From JAGVSR01 sp963825555 (GTDB lineage: Bacteria > Pseudomonadota > Alphaproteobacteria > Rhizobiales > Hyphomicrobiaceae), in contig CAWGTZ010000007.1 in NCBI GenBank assembly GCA_963825555.1, forward strand, positions 124,001-188,000: a stretch of DNA of 64,000 nt, in the 5' to 3' direction. The first letter of the stretch is position 1, and every line of letters begins with the position of its first letter. Made by a program: the position numbers and the translations under genes. The notes under the pieces were generated by a model that saw nothing but the letters and a program-made list of their open reading frames with translations, ran no database searches and had not been told where the DNA came from. Below are positions 16,730 through 24,495 of this stretch, piece after piece.

Positions 16730-17245
16730 CTACTGGCCGCCGCCACCGGATCCATCGCTGCCCGATTCGGAGAACTTGGTCTTACCCGCATTATGCTTCA
16801 TGACCTGATCGAAGAAGGCGGAGTTGTCGCCGATCGTCAGTGTCGGATGGCAATTGGGCGTGCAGCTGAACGATTGGCGCTGGCCGGCGCGGCTCACATT
16901 CACAATGCTCCGCTCATCCCGTTCCACCAGGATACGCTGATCCTGGATGACGTTCTTGTCTCTATCCAGGGCGATGATGTTGGTGATGCCAAAGGTCTTG
17001 CCCGTAATCACGAGCATGTTGCCACCTTGGACGGTGACGTCGGCAATCGAGCCATTCCCAATGATGATCTCGGAGACCGGGCGCGGCAAGCGAAGCAGCT
17101 GGGCCTGATCATAGCGGACGATCAGATCATCGGAGGCCTCAGCGGCGCCCGCAGGCGCCATCATTCCAAGAATGGCGCCGGCAAGGAAGCAGACGCTGCG
17201 CGCCACGGTTTGGGACCCGATCGTCTTTACGCGAGTTCGCAACAT
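16730..17245 (-). CDS. CpaC/RcpA N-terminal-domain pilus protein (no secretin domain)
   Basis: A 171-residue exported protein. The signal peptide is about 1-36 (LAGAILGMMAPAGAAEA). Next comes the domain found at the start of tad secretins CpaC/RcpA: QLLRLPRPVSEIIIGNGSIADVTVQ and ITGKTFGITNIIALD. The secretin domain that follows in full CpaC (usually over 400 residues in total) is missing. The C-terminus has an SCTPNC pair and a Gly/Ser tail. The ATG at 17245 has GAGAGGTCC upstream. Stand-alone copies like this are known in alphaproteobacteria. It is divergent from the first flp gene across an AT-rich gap. Confidence 0.85.
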   Translation of the reverse strand: MLRTRVKTIGSQTVARSVCFLAGAILGMMAPAGAAEASDDLIVRYDQAQLLRLPRPVSEIIIGNGSIADVTVQGGNMLVITGKTFGITNIIALDRDKNVIQDQRILVERDERSIVNVSRAGQRQSFSCTPNCHPTLTIGDNSAFFDQVMKHNAGKTKFSESGSDGSGGGGQ

Positions 17246-17383
17246 CGAAGGACCTCTCAGCCAATGAACTTTCAGCCGATTAGGGCAGGAAATGGTGAAG
17301 GAATTGCAAATGATCGTGCCGAGAAGGGGCGTACGCGGTCCGGATGACTGGTCCCGGGGGCGGCTGAGCCAACCGAAACGCAA

Positions 17384-17839
17384 ACCTCAGAGCAAATTCC
17401 CCCGTTTGTCGCCTGGAGAAGCAGCCTCCCAACAGGGCGCGGGTTGACTAGAAACGAAGTTGATCCACCCCCATCGCGACACTGTCGGCAGAAAACAGCG
17501 AGAAAGACGTCCGCCACAATGTGGCTATACAGAAGTAGAAAAAACACTTAATCTAAGCATAACACATTATTAATGATAAAAATAGGCAGTAATACAGGAG
17601 ATTTTGAGAATTAAATTTGTATTAGTCAAATATAACTTTTCATTTTACTTTGACTTATCGTCACTTTTTCTACTTGTCTACAAAGTTTTTACACAAGCGA
17701 AAGAAGTATTTATGCCCAGCTCCGCGATTTTTACCTGCGATTAATGGCTTGGGGGTAGGTTATCTCCAGTTCAGACGCAAGGGCCGAACCCCAGCAATGA
17801 ACTGTATTCAACACTGTCACAGTGGATTGGGAGACTAAC
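17384..17839. promoter_or_regulatory. AT-rich divergent intergenic region of the pilus island
   Basis: Long intergenic region, much richer in A and T than the rest of the window, especially at about 17520-17700 (runs such as TTATTAATGATAAAAATA). It separates the minus-strand CpaC-like gene from the plus-strand flp pilin genes and should carry both promoters. AT-rich tracts of this kind are bound by MucR/Ros- or H-NS-like proteins in alphaproteobacteria, which is inference here. I see no convincing gene or sigma-54 site. Confidence 0.55.
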
Positions 17840-18049
17840 ATGACGACTTTCTCGAAGTTTCTGAAGGACGAGTCCGGCGCAACCGCAATCGAGTACGGCC
17901 TGATCGCCGCCCTCGTCGGCGTTGCCATCATCGTCGGCCTCAACGCCCTTTCGACTGGCCTGAACGGCCTGTTCAACAGCATCGCGGGCAGCCTCGGTGG
18001 CGCTGCTGGCGGCGGCGACGCTGGCGGTGACGCTGGTGGCGCTACGTAA
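17840..18049 (+). CDS. Flp family type IVb pilin
   Basis: A 69-residue prepilin. The 13-residue leader MTTFSKFLKDESG ends in the Gly that the TadV/CpaA-type peptidase cuts before ATAIEYGLIAALVG, the Flp signature with conserved Glu and Tyr. The tail is a low-complexity Gly/Asp/Ala run. GGGAG precedes the ATG at 17840. A strong terminator follows, so it can be made as a monocistronic, abundant transcript, as expected for a major pilin. Confidence 0.93.
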   Translation: MTTFSKFLKDESGATAIEYGLIAALVGVAIIVGLNALSTGLNGLFNSIAGSLGGAAGGGDAGGDAGGAT

Positions 18050-18082
18050 TCTCTGAACTCGTCTCCCTCTACAACGGGGGAG

Positions 18083-18103
18083 ACGGACCGAGATACGGTC
18101 CGT
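18083..18103. other. Small inverted repeat after flp1
   Basis: ACGGACCG and CGGTCCGT separated by five bases, just ahead of the main terminator. It may stabilise the pilin mRNA 3' end. Confidence 0.4.
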
Positions 18104-18116
18104 GCTCATTGCGACG

Positions 18117-18155
18117 AAACCCATCCGGCGGCATGCCGGGTGGGTTTTGTTTTTC
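18117..18155 (+). terminator. Rho-independent terminator after flp1
   Basis: A long stem (AAACCCA-T-CCGGC paired with GCCGG-G-TGGGTTT, loop GGCAT) is followed by TTTTGTTTTTC. This is one of the clearest terminators in the window. Confidence 0.9.
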
Positions 18156-18439
18156 GCGCCCCTTCGACCAAAGCTGACATGAGAACTCCGGCACTCCTGC
18201 CTCTAGTACGGCGATGGCAGCAATCCCCTCCGAATAGAAGCTCAGGCTTCACGAAACAGGCGTCGAAACAAAGCATTAGCTGTAAAAATGGGTAGAAAAG
18301 AAATCAATTGAACTACACTTTGATTTCACGGGATCTTAATGCGCAATCGGCATGTTTTACGTAAGCGTTGCATCGCACCACAGGGCATTCGCCGGGAAAC
18401 GAATGCTTTGATCTTGGTCGGGCAGGCGTGGAGAGCAGC
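18156..18439. other. Intergenic stretch before flp2
   Basis: Nearly 300 bases without a gene between the flp1 terminator and the second pilin gene. It probably holds the promoter for the flp2-flp3 pair. I see no specific motif. Confidence 0.5.
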
Positions 18440-18637
18440 ATGTTCGAACTATTTCTAAAAGACGAGGCCGGAAGCACAGCGATCGAGTACGGCCTCATAG
18501 CCGCACTCGTTAGCTTTGGGATCATCGGGGCTCTCACATCGTTTAGCGACAATGTCGTTGGCTTGTACAATTACGTCGTCGACAGCGTGGGAGCCGCGAA
18601 CGCACCAGAGGAAGGCGGCGGACAAGGCAATGGATAG
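18440..18637 (+). CDS. Flp family type IVb pilin
   Basis: A 65-residue prepilin. The leader MFELFLKDEAG is followed by STAIEYGLIAALVS, with the conserved Glu and Tyr of Flp pilins. The C-terminal part is short and acidic. The stop overlaps the start of the next pilin gene by eight bases, so the two are translationally coupled. It is more divergent from the first pilin than expected for a simple duplicate, so the three pilins may have separate roles (major and minor). Confidence 0.88.
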   Translation: MFELFLKDEAGSTAIEYGLIAALVSFGIIGALTSFSDNVVGLYNYVVDSVGAANAPEEGGGQGNG

Positions 18638-18875
18638 CAAAACGAATCGGAATGTCGGATGTGATCGCTGCGGCTGGTCAGGCCTGAGCGATGAACGCAA
18701 GCGCGGCCTGGCAAAATTTCTGCAAGACGAAAACGGCGCGACCGCAATCGAATACGCTCTGATCGGCGCCCTGGTCGGAGTCGGTTTGGTCGTGGCTCTT
18801 ACCCAGCTGGGGACGGGGCTTTCGAACTTGTTCTCATCGTTCAGCCAGTGGTTCGGCGGCGACGAGGCGGCGTAA
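18630..18875 (+). CDS. Flp family pilin with a long CxxC-containing leader
   Basis: An 81-residue prepilin whose core ENGATAIEYALIGALVGVGLVVAL is a normal Flp segment. The leader is unusual: about 36 residues, including a CDRCGW (Cys-x2-Cys) motif, against 11-13 in the two sister pilins. No ATG, GTG or TTG lies in frame between the start and the cleavage site, so the long leader cannot be avoided by choosing another usual start. The start overlaps the end of the flp2 gene. A bidirectional terminator follows. Confidence 0.82.
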   Translation: MDSKTNRNVGCDRCGWSGLSDERKRGLAKFLQDENGATAIEYALIGALVGVGLVVALTQLGTGLSNLFSSFSQWFGGDEAA

Positions 18876-18910
18876 GCTCAAAGAACCTTCCCGCTACACT
18901 GACGAAGTTC

Positions 18911-18944
18911 AAAGGCCGTTGCGCAGAGCGTCGCAACGGCCTTT
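18911..18944. terminator. Bidirectional terminator between flp3 and dapE
   Basis: A perfect 13-bp stem, AAAGGCCGTTGCG paired with CGCAACGGCCTTT, with an eight-base loop. A and T tracts at both ends let it serve both converging genes. Confidence 0.85.
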
Positions 18945-18977
18945 CGCGCTTCGTCGAAAGGATGATCACATCGCCCG

Positions 18978-20153
18978 CTATGCCGCCTGCGCCAGATATG
19001 ACCTGATGAAGCGCTCGTAGATCGCCGTCAACTGCTCCAAATCAGATAAGGACACATGCTCGTCGACCTGATGGATCGTGCGATTGACGAGACCAAACTC
19101 CACCACCGGACACTGGTCCTTGATGAAACGCGCATCTGACGTTCCACCCGACGTGGTCAGCCTCGGTTTACGCCCCGTAATTTCCGATACTGCCCCCGAG
19201 AGCGTATCGACCAGAGGGCCGGCCGCAGTCAGAAACACATCGCCCGTCCCCGCGAAGGACACATCGTAGCGGGCTCCGGTTGCCAGCGCAGCGGCGTCGC
19301 ACTGCAGCCGAACCCACTCCTCGATCGAGGACCGCCGCCAGATATCATTATACCGGACATTGAATGTCGCGCGGGCCGATGCGGGGATCACGTTCGAAGC
19401 CGTGTTGGGCACCGAGATCACCGTAACCTGGCAGTTCGACGGCTCGAAGTGACCACTCCCCTCGTCAATCGGCGTCCCCGACAGGCGGGTGATGAATTGC
19501 GCCAGCTTGGGCACAGGATTGTCGGCGCGCTGCGGATACGCCGCGTGCCCCTGCCGGCCGTACACGACCAGCTCCCCGGTCACCGATCCCCGCCGGCCGA
19601 TCTTGATCTCGTCGCCCAGCGCATCCGGATTGGACGGTTCTCCAACGAGGCAAGCATCGAGGCGCTCACCCCGCTGCACCAGCCAATCCAGCACCTTGGC
19701 AGTGCCGTTGATGGACGGCCCCTCCTCATCCCCTGTGATCAGGAGCGATATCGAACCGGACCGGCGCGCCGGGCCTGACGCCAGATAACGCGAAACGGCC
19801 GCGACGAAACACGCCACGGCACCTTTCATGTCGACGGCCCCGCGCCCATAGAGAACCCCATCCCGGACTTCGGCCGCAAAGGGGTCGGATTGCCACGCGG
19901 CCAGATCGCCGGGTGGGACCACATCCGTATGACCGGCGAAACAGAGGTTTGGCGCCTCCGTTCCAAGCCGTGCATAAACGTTCTCCACGTCCGGCGTGCC
20001 GGGCTCGGAGAAGGTCATGCGGTGGCAGACGAAGCCTAGCGGCTCCAGTGCCGATTGGAGCAAGCTCAACGCTCCACCCTCTTCGGGCGTAATGCTGCGG
20101 CAGCGGATGAGCGCCTGCGCCAATTGGATGGGATCTACGGCGGGCAGTGACAT
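18978..20153 (-). CDS. dapE: Succinyl-diaminopimelate desuccinylase
   Basis: A 391-residue M20 metallopeptidase-fold enzyme that releases succinate from N-succinyl-LL-DAP in lysine and peptidoglycan-DAP synthesis. The zinc-ligand blocks are AGHTDVVPPGD, YGRGAVDMKG and GDEEGPSINGT. The C-terminal GTSDARFI and LVNRTIHQVDE blocks contain further metal and substrate residues. The ATG at 20153 starts the conserved N-terminal region; an upstream in-frame extension is not supported. dapD lies 584 bases further up on the same strand, with a small unknown gene between. Confidence 0.95.
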   Translation of the reverse strand: MSLPAVDPIQLAQALIRCRSITPEEGGALSLLQSALEPLGFVCHRMTFSEPGTPDVENVYARLGTEAPNLCFAGHTDVVPPGDLAAWQSDPFAAEVRDGVLYGRGAVDMKGAVACFVAAVSRYLASGPARRSGSISLLITGDEEGPSINGTAKVLDWLVQRGERLDACLVGEPSNPDALGDEIKIGRRGSVTGELVVYGRQGHAAYPQRADNPVPKLAQFITRLSGTPIDEGSGHFEPSNCQVTVISVPNTASNVIPASARATFNVRYNDIWRRSSIEEWVRLQCDAAALATGARYDVSFAGTGDVFLTAAGPLVDTLSGAVSEITGRKPRLTTSGGTSDARFIKDQCPVVEFGLVNRTIHQVDEHVSLSDLEQLTAIYERFIRSYLAQAA

Positions 20154-20329
20154 CAGATTGGGCTCGGCAGGATTAGAGTTGGTCAGGATCAAAAGCCGCT
20201 GAAGGCTACCGGCTGATGCGCTCACTGGAAAGCGGCGAACGGCGCTCAGGCTCGAACACCCGGCGCCCGCCTTCACTAAGGAACTGTCTAACCGCTCTTT
20301 CGATGTAAGGAACCGAAAATCGGGATTTT

Positions 20330-20656
20330 TCAGCCTTCCAGCGGTTCGCGATTGCGGCGGCCGAAACCCTGGGGCCTGTTGCGTCTGTTGACAACGGAAC
20401 CGCGTCTCTCGATTGCCGGGGCATTAGAGGTGCCGGCCTGCGCGATCCGCCGGTCTGCAACCAGCGGATCGCGCCTATCGTGGACCTGCTGAGCGGCCGC
20501 GCGCATCGCGATCGCCTTGTCGATTGCGGCCTGTGCGGAGGCGTAGGGCGAGACGACCGGCTCGAGATCTTTCGTTTCATCGTACGGGTCGGCCGGCAAG
20601 GCCTTCTCCGAACCCGCTCCATTTGTCCGCATAAGGATTGTTTTGAGAATGCCCAT
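20330..20656 (-). CDS. Small hydrophilic protein between dapD and dapE
   Basis: A 108-residue protein with no signal peptide or membrane segment. It is rich in Ala and Arg: the middle has a helical AAIDKAIAMRAAAQQ stretch and the C-terminus an Arg-rich RRNRPQGFGRRNRE. I do not recognise a family. It lies on the same strand between dapD and dapE with modest gaps on each side. The ribosome site is weak. Either a short accessory gene of the dap transcript or a lineage-specific protein. Confidence 0.45.
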   Translation of the reverse strand: MGILKTILMRTNGAGSEKALPADPYDETKDLEPVVSPYASAQAAIDKAIAMRAAAQQVHDRRDPLVADRRIAQAGTSNAPAIERRGSVVNRRNRPQGFGRRNREPLEG

Positions 20657-20737
20657 GGGAACCCCGGCTAAGGCTCGAAATCCGGTCCAGGTTCGCAGAG
20701 ATGATGGTGCGGACGTCGAATGTGGATTTGTTTGGCT

Positions 20738-21580
20738 TTAATCTCTCAACAAATCATTAATGCTGGTCTTCGATCGCGTCTTCTCATCCACGCGCTTCAC
20801 GATCACGGCGCAGTAAAGGTTCGGGCCCGGCTCACCGTTCGGCAGTGGCTTGCCAGGCATCGTGCCGGAGACGACCACCGAGTAAGGCGGCACCTTGCCG
20901 AAGAATTTCTCGCCCGTGGCGCGATCGATAATCGTCGTCGAGGCCCCGAGATAAACGCCCATCGACAGGACCGAACCCTCGCCCACCTGGACGCCCTCGG
21001 CCACCTCGGCGCGCGCGCCGATAAAGCAGTTGTCCTCGATGACCACCGGGCCCGCCTGCAGCGGTTCCAAGACACCGCCAATACCAGCGCCGCCTGAAAT
21101 ATGGCAGTTCTTGCCGATCTGTGCACACGAACCAACCGTGGCCCAGGTATCGACCATCGTACCCGAACCCACATAGGCGCCGAGATTCACGAATGAGGGC
21201 AGGAGAACCGCCCCAGGGGCGATGTAGGCCGAGTGGCGCACGTATGCTCCCGGCAGGACACGGAAACCGCCTTTCTTGAAATCCTCTTCCGTCCAGCCCT
21301 GGAACTTGGGCGCAACCTTGTCCCAGTAGGACGAGCCGGCCGGACCGCCCGCGATGAGATCCATGTCGTTCAGGCGGAAAGACAATAGAACCGCCTTCTT
21401 GAGCCACTGATTGACGACCCAAGAGCCGTCCTTCTTTTCGGCGACGCGCGCCTTACCCTTATCGAGCAGATCGAGGGACGTCTCCACGGCCTCGCGTACG
21501 GGGCCCCGGGTCGAGCTGTTGACCCCATCGCGCGCCTCCCAGGCGGTATCGATCGTTTTCTCGAGTTCGGCGTGCGACAT
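20738..21580 (-). CDS. dapD: 2,3,4,5-tetrahydropyridine-2,6-dicarboxylate N-succinyltransferase
   Basis: A 280-residue left-handed beta-helix acyltransferase that adds succinyl-CoA to tetrahydrodipicolinate in the DAP/lysine route. The hexapeptide repeats are visible at about 105-220 (SFVNLGAYVGSGTMVDTWATVG, and VIEDNCFIGARAEVAEGVQVG). The N-terminal helical domain starts MSHAELEKTIDTAWE. Length is typical. AAGGAACAC is upstream of the ATG. Together with dapE it forms the succinylase branch, and lysA at 25327 finishes the pathway. Confidence 0.97.
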   Translation of the reverse strand: MSHAELEKTIDTAWEARDGVNSSTRGPVREAVETSLDLLDKGKARVAEKKDGSWVVNQWLKKAVLLSFRLNDMDLIAGGPAGSSYWDKVAPKFQGWTEEDFKKGGFRVLPGAYVRHSAYIAPGAVLLPSFVNLGAYVGSGTMVDTWATVGSCAQIGKNCHISGGAGIGGVLEPLQAGPVVIEDNCFIGARAEVAEGVQVGEGSVLSMGVYLGASTTIIDRATGEKFFGKVPPYSVVVSGTMPGKPLPNGEPGPNLYCAVIVKRVDEKTRSKTSINDLLRD

Positions 21581-21872
21581 GGCCAGTGTTCCTTGAATTC
21601 TTGGTCATTTCCCGGTTCGGAAGGGGCCTTGTGCCGCTCCGGCCTCCGGCTGTCAATCGGCGGACACCGTTCAATCTCGAACGCCACGGGCTGGCGAGGC
21701 CCGACCGAGACGCGGGCTGAGCCGTCGCGGCCACTCTCATAGCAAAATGGAGGTATTTCCCCTGCACACCCGTTCTCGAAATCCTCGAATCTCATCACTG
21801 TGCGCTCGGATCGAAACAGGGTCCGGGCAGACGGCTCCATGCAGCCTGCCACATCGAACAGGAGAGCTTTCC

Positions 21873-22112
21873 ATGGCTAAGAGCGGAAGCACGGGCACGA
21901 AGGTGGCATCAGCCGCCGCGAAGGTGCTGAAGAGCAAGACGGCGACCAAGGCTGAAAAAGCCGTCGCCGCCTCGGCGCTGACACAGAAGGGCAGCACGGA
22001 AAGGACGAGCGCCAAGGTCGCGAGTTCGGCGGCCAAGGTCCTCAAGAGCAAGACGGCCTCGAAGGAGGCCAAGTCCGCCGCCGCCTCGGCGTTGACGCAG
22101 AAGAAGAAATAA
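21873..22112 (+). CDS. Small basic Lys/Ala-rich protein with two tandem repeats
   Basis: A 79-residue protein made of two near-identical units of about 33 residues: KVASAAAKVLKSKTATKAEK and KVASSAAKVLKSKTASKEAK, each followed by (A)ASALTQK. It is strongly basic, with no hydrophobic membrane segment. Similar short repeat proteins occur in rhizobia, with no established role; the composition recalls histone H1-like DNA-binding tails. AGGAGAG precedes the ATG at 21873. A clear terminator follows, so the gene is probably expressed alone. Confidence 0.72.
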   Translation: MAKSGSTGTKVASAAAKVLKSKTATKAEKAVAASALTQKGSTERTSAKVASSAAKVLKSKTASKEAKSAAASALTQKKK

Positions 22113-22146
22113 GTGACCGCGGGCGCCACGCGCGCCAGCACCAAAG

Positions 22147-22175
22147 CGCCTCCGATCCAGGATCGGAGGCGTTTT
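22147..22175 (+). terminator. Rho-independent terminator after the basic repeat protein
   Basis: CGCCTCCGATCC and GGATCGGAGGCG form a long stem, tightly spaced, followed by TTTTCC. It sits between two converging genes. Confidence 0.8.
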
Positions 22176-22185
22176 CCATTCCGGA

Positions 22186-22797
22186 TTAATCCTTCAAGGC
22201 CTCGACAATAAGCGCCTTTGCGTCCGCGCTATCCCACTCCGCAGGACCGGAGAGCCGACCGACTTCCCGACCCTCCTTGTCGATCAGGATGGTTGTAGGC
22301 ATTCCTACCGCGCGCAATTTGTTGCCCGTTTTCATGGTGGGGTCGACGTAGAGCCTCAGATGCTCGACGTTCGTCTCGGAGAGGAACTCGGCAGATGCCT
22401 TCTGCCCCGCCCTGTCGAGGCTCAAGGCCACCACCTCGAATGTGTCAGAACCCATCTCCTTTTGCAGCCGGTCAAGGGACGGCATTTCCTCCCGACAGGG
22501 GAAACACCACGTCGCCCAAAGATTGAGAAGAACGGCTTTGCCACGGAAATTCTCGAGCGTCAGAGGGTTGCCCTTATCGTCCTGGAAGCTGATTGCAGGC
22601 AGTTCGACCGGCGGCCTTTGACGAACGAAGGTCGCCATACTGCGGGCCGGTTCAACCTTTTGGTCGTCCTGACCGTTGTCAGGCCGTCCCATCGTGACGT
22701 ATACCGCCGCAAAAGCAACGGCGGCCACGAGTAGGGCGCCGAACACAAAAAGCGATCGCGGGGGTTGCTCGACTTGGGGCGGCGTATCGTTCGTCAT
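22186..22797 (-). CDS. TlpA-type membrane-anchored thiol:disulfide oxidoreductase
   Basis: A 203-residue thioredoxin-fold protein with an uncleaved N-terminal anchor (about 16-35) and a periplasmic TlpA/ResA domain. The active site is WCFPC (Cys98, Cys101) in the usual NLWATWCFPCREEMPSL context; the cis-Pro region is GMPTTILID. It reduces disulfides in the periplasm, for example in cytochrome c or copper-site assembly. The start is divergent from argH by about 50 bases. Confidence 0.92.
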   Translation of the reverse strand: MTNDTPPQVEQPPRSLFVFGALLVAAVAFAAVYVTMGRPDNGQDDQKVEPARSMATFVRQRPPVELPAISFQDDKGNPLTLENFRGKAVLLNLWATWCFPCREEMPSLDRLQKEMGSDTFEVVALSLDRAGQKASAEFLSETNVEHLRLYVDPTMKTGNKLRAVGMPTTILIDKEGREVGRLSGPAEWDSADAKALIVEALKD

Positions 22798-22849
22798 TCA
22801 ATTCTTCCCTATCACTTTCAACCCTCGGCTCGAGGAGCCTCAAAGCCCA

Positions 22850-24259
22850 GTGACCAGCGAGACTTCCAACAAGATGTGGGGCGGCCGCTTTGCGATGTCG
22901 CCTGCGGAGATCATGGAGGAGATTAACGCCTCTATCGGCTTCGACAAGGCATTAGCACCCCAGGACATCCGCGGCTCCAAGGCGCACGCAGCCATGCTCG
23001 CAGATGCAGGGATCATTACCAAGGCCGACTCCGAGGCAATCATCGCCGGGCTCGACAGGATTGTCGCCGAGATCGCGGCGGGCACATTCGACTTCAAGCG
23101 CTCGCTCGAAGACGTTCACATGAACGTTGAGAGCCGGCTGAAAGACATCGCCGGCACGCCCGCTGGCCGGTTGCATACCGCACGTTCGCGCAACGATCAG
23201 GTCGCGACCGATTTCCGGCTTTGGGTCCGGGATGAAATTGATGCAATAGACCAGGGCCTCTTGGCGCTCCAGATAGCACTCGCCAGGAAGGCCGAGGCAC
23301 ATGCGGCGACGGTCATGCCGGGCTTCACGCATCTGCAGCCCGCCCAGCCCGTGACATTCGGCCATCACCTGTTGGCCTACGTGGAAATGATCGCCCGCGA
23401 CCGCGGCCGGTTTGCCGATGCCCGCAAGCGGCTCAACGAGTGCCCGCTCGGCTCGGCCGCGCTCGCCGGTACCTCCTTCCCCATCGACCGGCATCAGACG
23501 GCGGCAGCGCTCGGTTTCGACCGGCCCATGTCGAATTCGCTCGATGGCGTATCCGATCGCGACTTCGCGCTCGAGACGCTGGCGGCGGCGACCATCACGG
23601 CCGTGCACCTCTCACGCCTATCGGAGGAAATCGTGATCTGGATGACGCCGCAGTTCGGCTTCATCAAACTCACCGACAAGTTCACGACCGGCTCCTCGAT
23701 CATGCCGCAGAAGCGGAACCCGGACGCGGCTGAACTGTCGCGTGCCAAGGTCGGACGCATCGCCGGTGCCTTTCAAAGTCTCGTGCTCGTGATGAAGGGT
23801 CTGCCGCTCGCCTATTCGAAGGACATGCAGGAGGACAAGGAGGTGACTTTCGACGCCATCGCCTCCTTGAAGCTCGCCATTGCCGCGATGTCCGGCATGG
23901 TCGATGACCTGGAACCTGTTGCCGATGCCATGCGGGCAGCCGCCGGCCGGGGCTTCTCGACCGCGACCGACCTCGCCGACTGGCTGGTCAGGGAGCTGAA
24001 AATGCCCTTCCGCGAGGCCCATCATGTCACCGGAACAATCGTAAAGTTGGCCGAAACCCAGGGTGTGGACCTTGACGCACTGGCGCTGGAAGCCATGCAG
24101 AAGGTCGAGCCTCGGATTACGGCAGATGTTTACAGCGTTCTTTCCGTTGAGAATTCCGTGAAAAGCCGGGTCAGCCATGGTGGAACGGCGCCACAGAACG
24201 TCGCCAAAATGGCCCGGGGGTGGCTCGAGTGCTTGGAAAGCGGGGGTAGTACGGGCTAA
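22850..24259 (+). CDS. argH: Argininosuccinate lyase
   Basis: A 469-residue fumarase/aspartase-superfamily enzyme that splits argininosuccinate into arginine and fumarate. Diagnostic features are the N-terminal KMWGGRF, the HTARSRNDQ block and the GSSIMPQKRNPD catalytic-loop signature. I chose the GTG at 22850 because GAGGAG precedes it and seven residues before MWGG fit the family; the ATG at 22874 is an alternative. It leads into the LptM-like gene and lysA, an order often seen in alphaproteobacteria. Confidence 0.96.
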   Translation: MTSETSNKMWGGRFAMSPAEIMEEINASIGFDKALAPQDIRGSKAHAAMLADAGIITKADSEAIIAGLDRIVAEIAAGTFDFKRSLEDVHMNVESRLKDIAGTPAGRLHTARSRNDQVATDFRLWVRDEIDAIDQGLLALQIALARKAEAHAATVMPGFTHLQPAQPVTFGHHLLAYVEMIARDRGRFADARKRLNECPLGSAALAGTSFPIDRHQTAAALGFDRPMSNSLDGVSDRDFALETLAAATITAVHLSRLSEEIVIWMTPQFGFIKLTDKFTTGSSIMPQKRNPDAAELSRAKVGRIAGAFQSLVLVMKGLPLAYSKDMQEDKEVTFDAIASLKLAIAAMSGMVDDLEPVADAMRAAAGRGFSTATDLADWLVRELKMPFREAHHVTGTIVKLAETQGVDLDALALEAMQKVEPRITADVYSVLSVENSVKSRVSHGGTAPQNVAKMARGWLECLESGGSTG

Positions 24260-24295
24260 AAGGGTGATCTGTGTTAAGGATTTGAGCCGTCATTG

Positions 24296-24487
24296 ATGTC
24301 AAAAACTGCTGCACATCTGCTGATTGCGTGCGCCATGGCCCTCTCCGTGGCCGGCTGCGGAATCAGGGGCGGTCTGGAGGCGCCGCAGGCCAAGGACACG
24401 GCATCTGCCGATTCCGGTCAGGGCAAGCCCGAGGGCGCGGCCGCGAAACCCCACAAAGAGTTCATCCTCGACGGTCTCATTCGGTAG
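24296..24487 (+). CDS. lptM: LptM-like small lipoprotein
   Basis: A 63-residue lipoprotein: signal peptide with lipobox LSVAGCGIRGGLE, then a short acidic/Ala-rich chain. The Cys-Gly-x-Arg/Lys-Gly-Gly-Leu-Glu sequence after the lipobox is the LptM/YifL signature; in E. coli LptM helps mature the LptDE translocon. It lies between argH and lysA as in many alphaproteobacteria. AAGGATT lies upstream. Its stop faces the stop of the methyltransferase gene eight bases away. Confidence 0.85.
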   Translation: MSKTAAHLLIACAMALSVAGCGIRGGLEAPQAKDTASADSGQGKPEGAAAKPHKEFILDGLIR

Positions 24488-24495
24488 TCCCCCCA

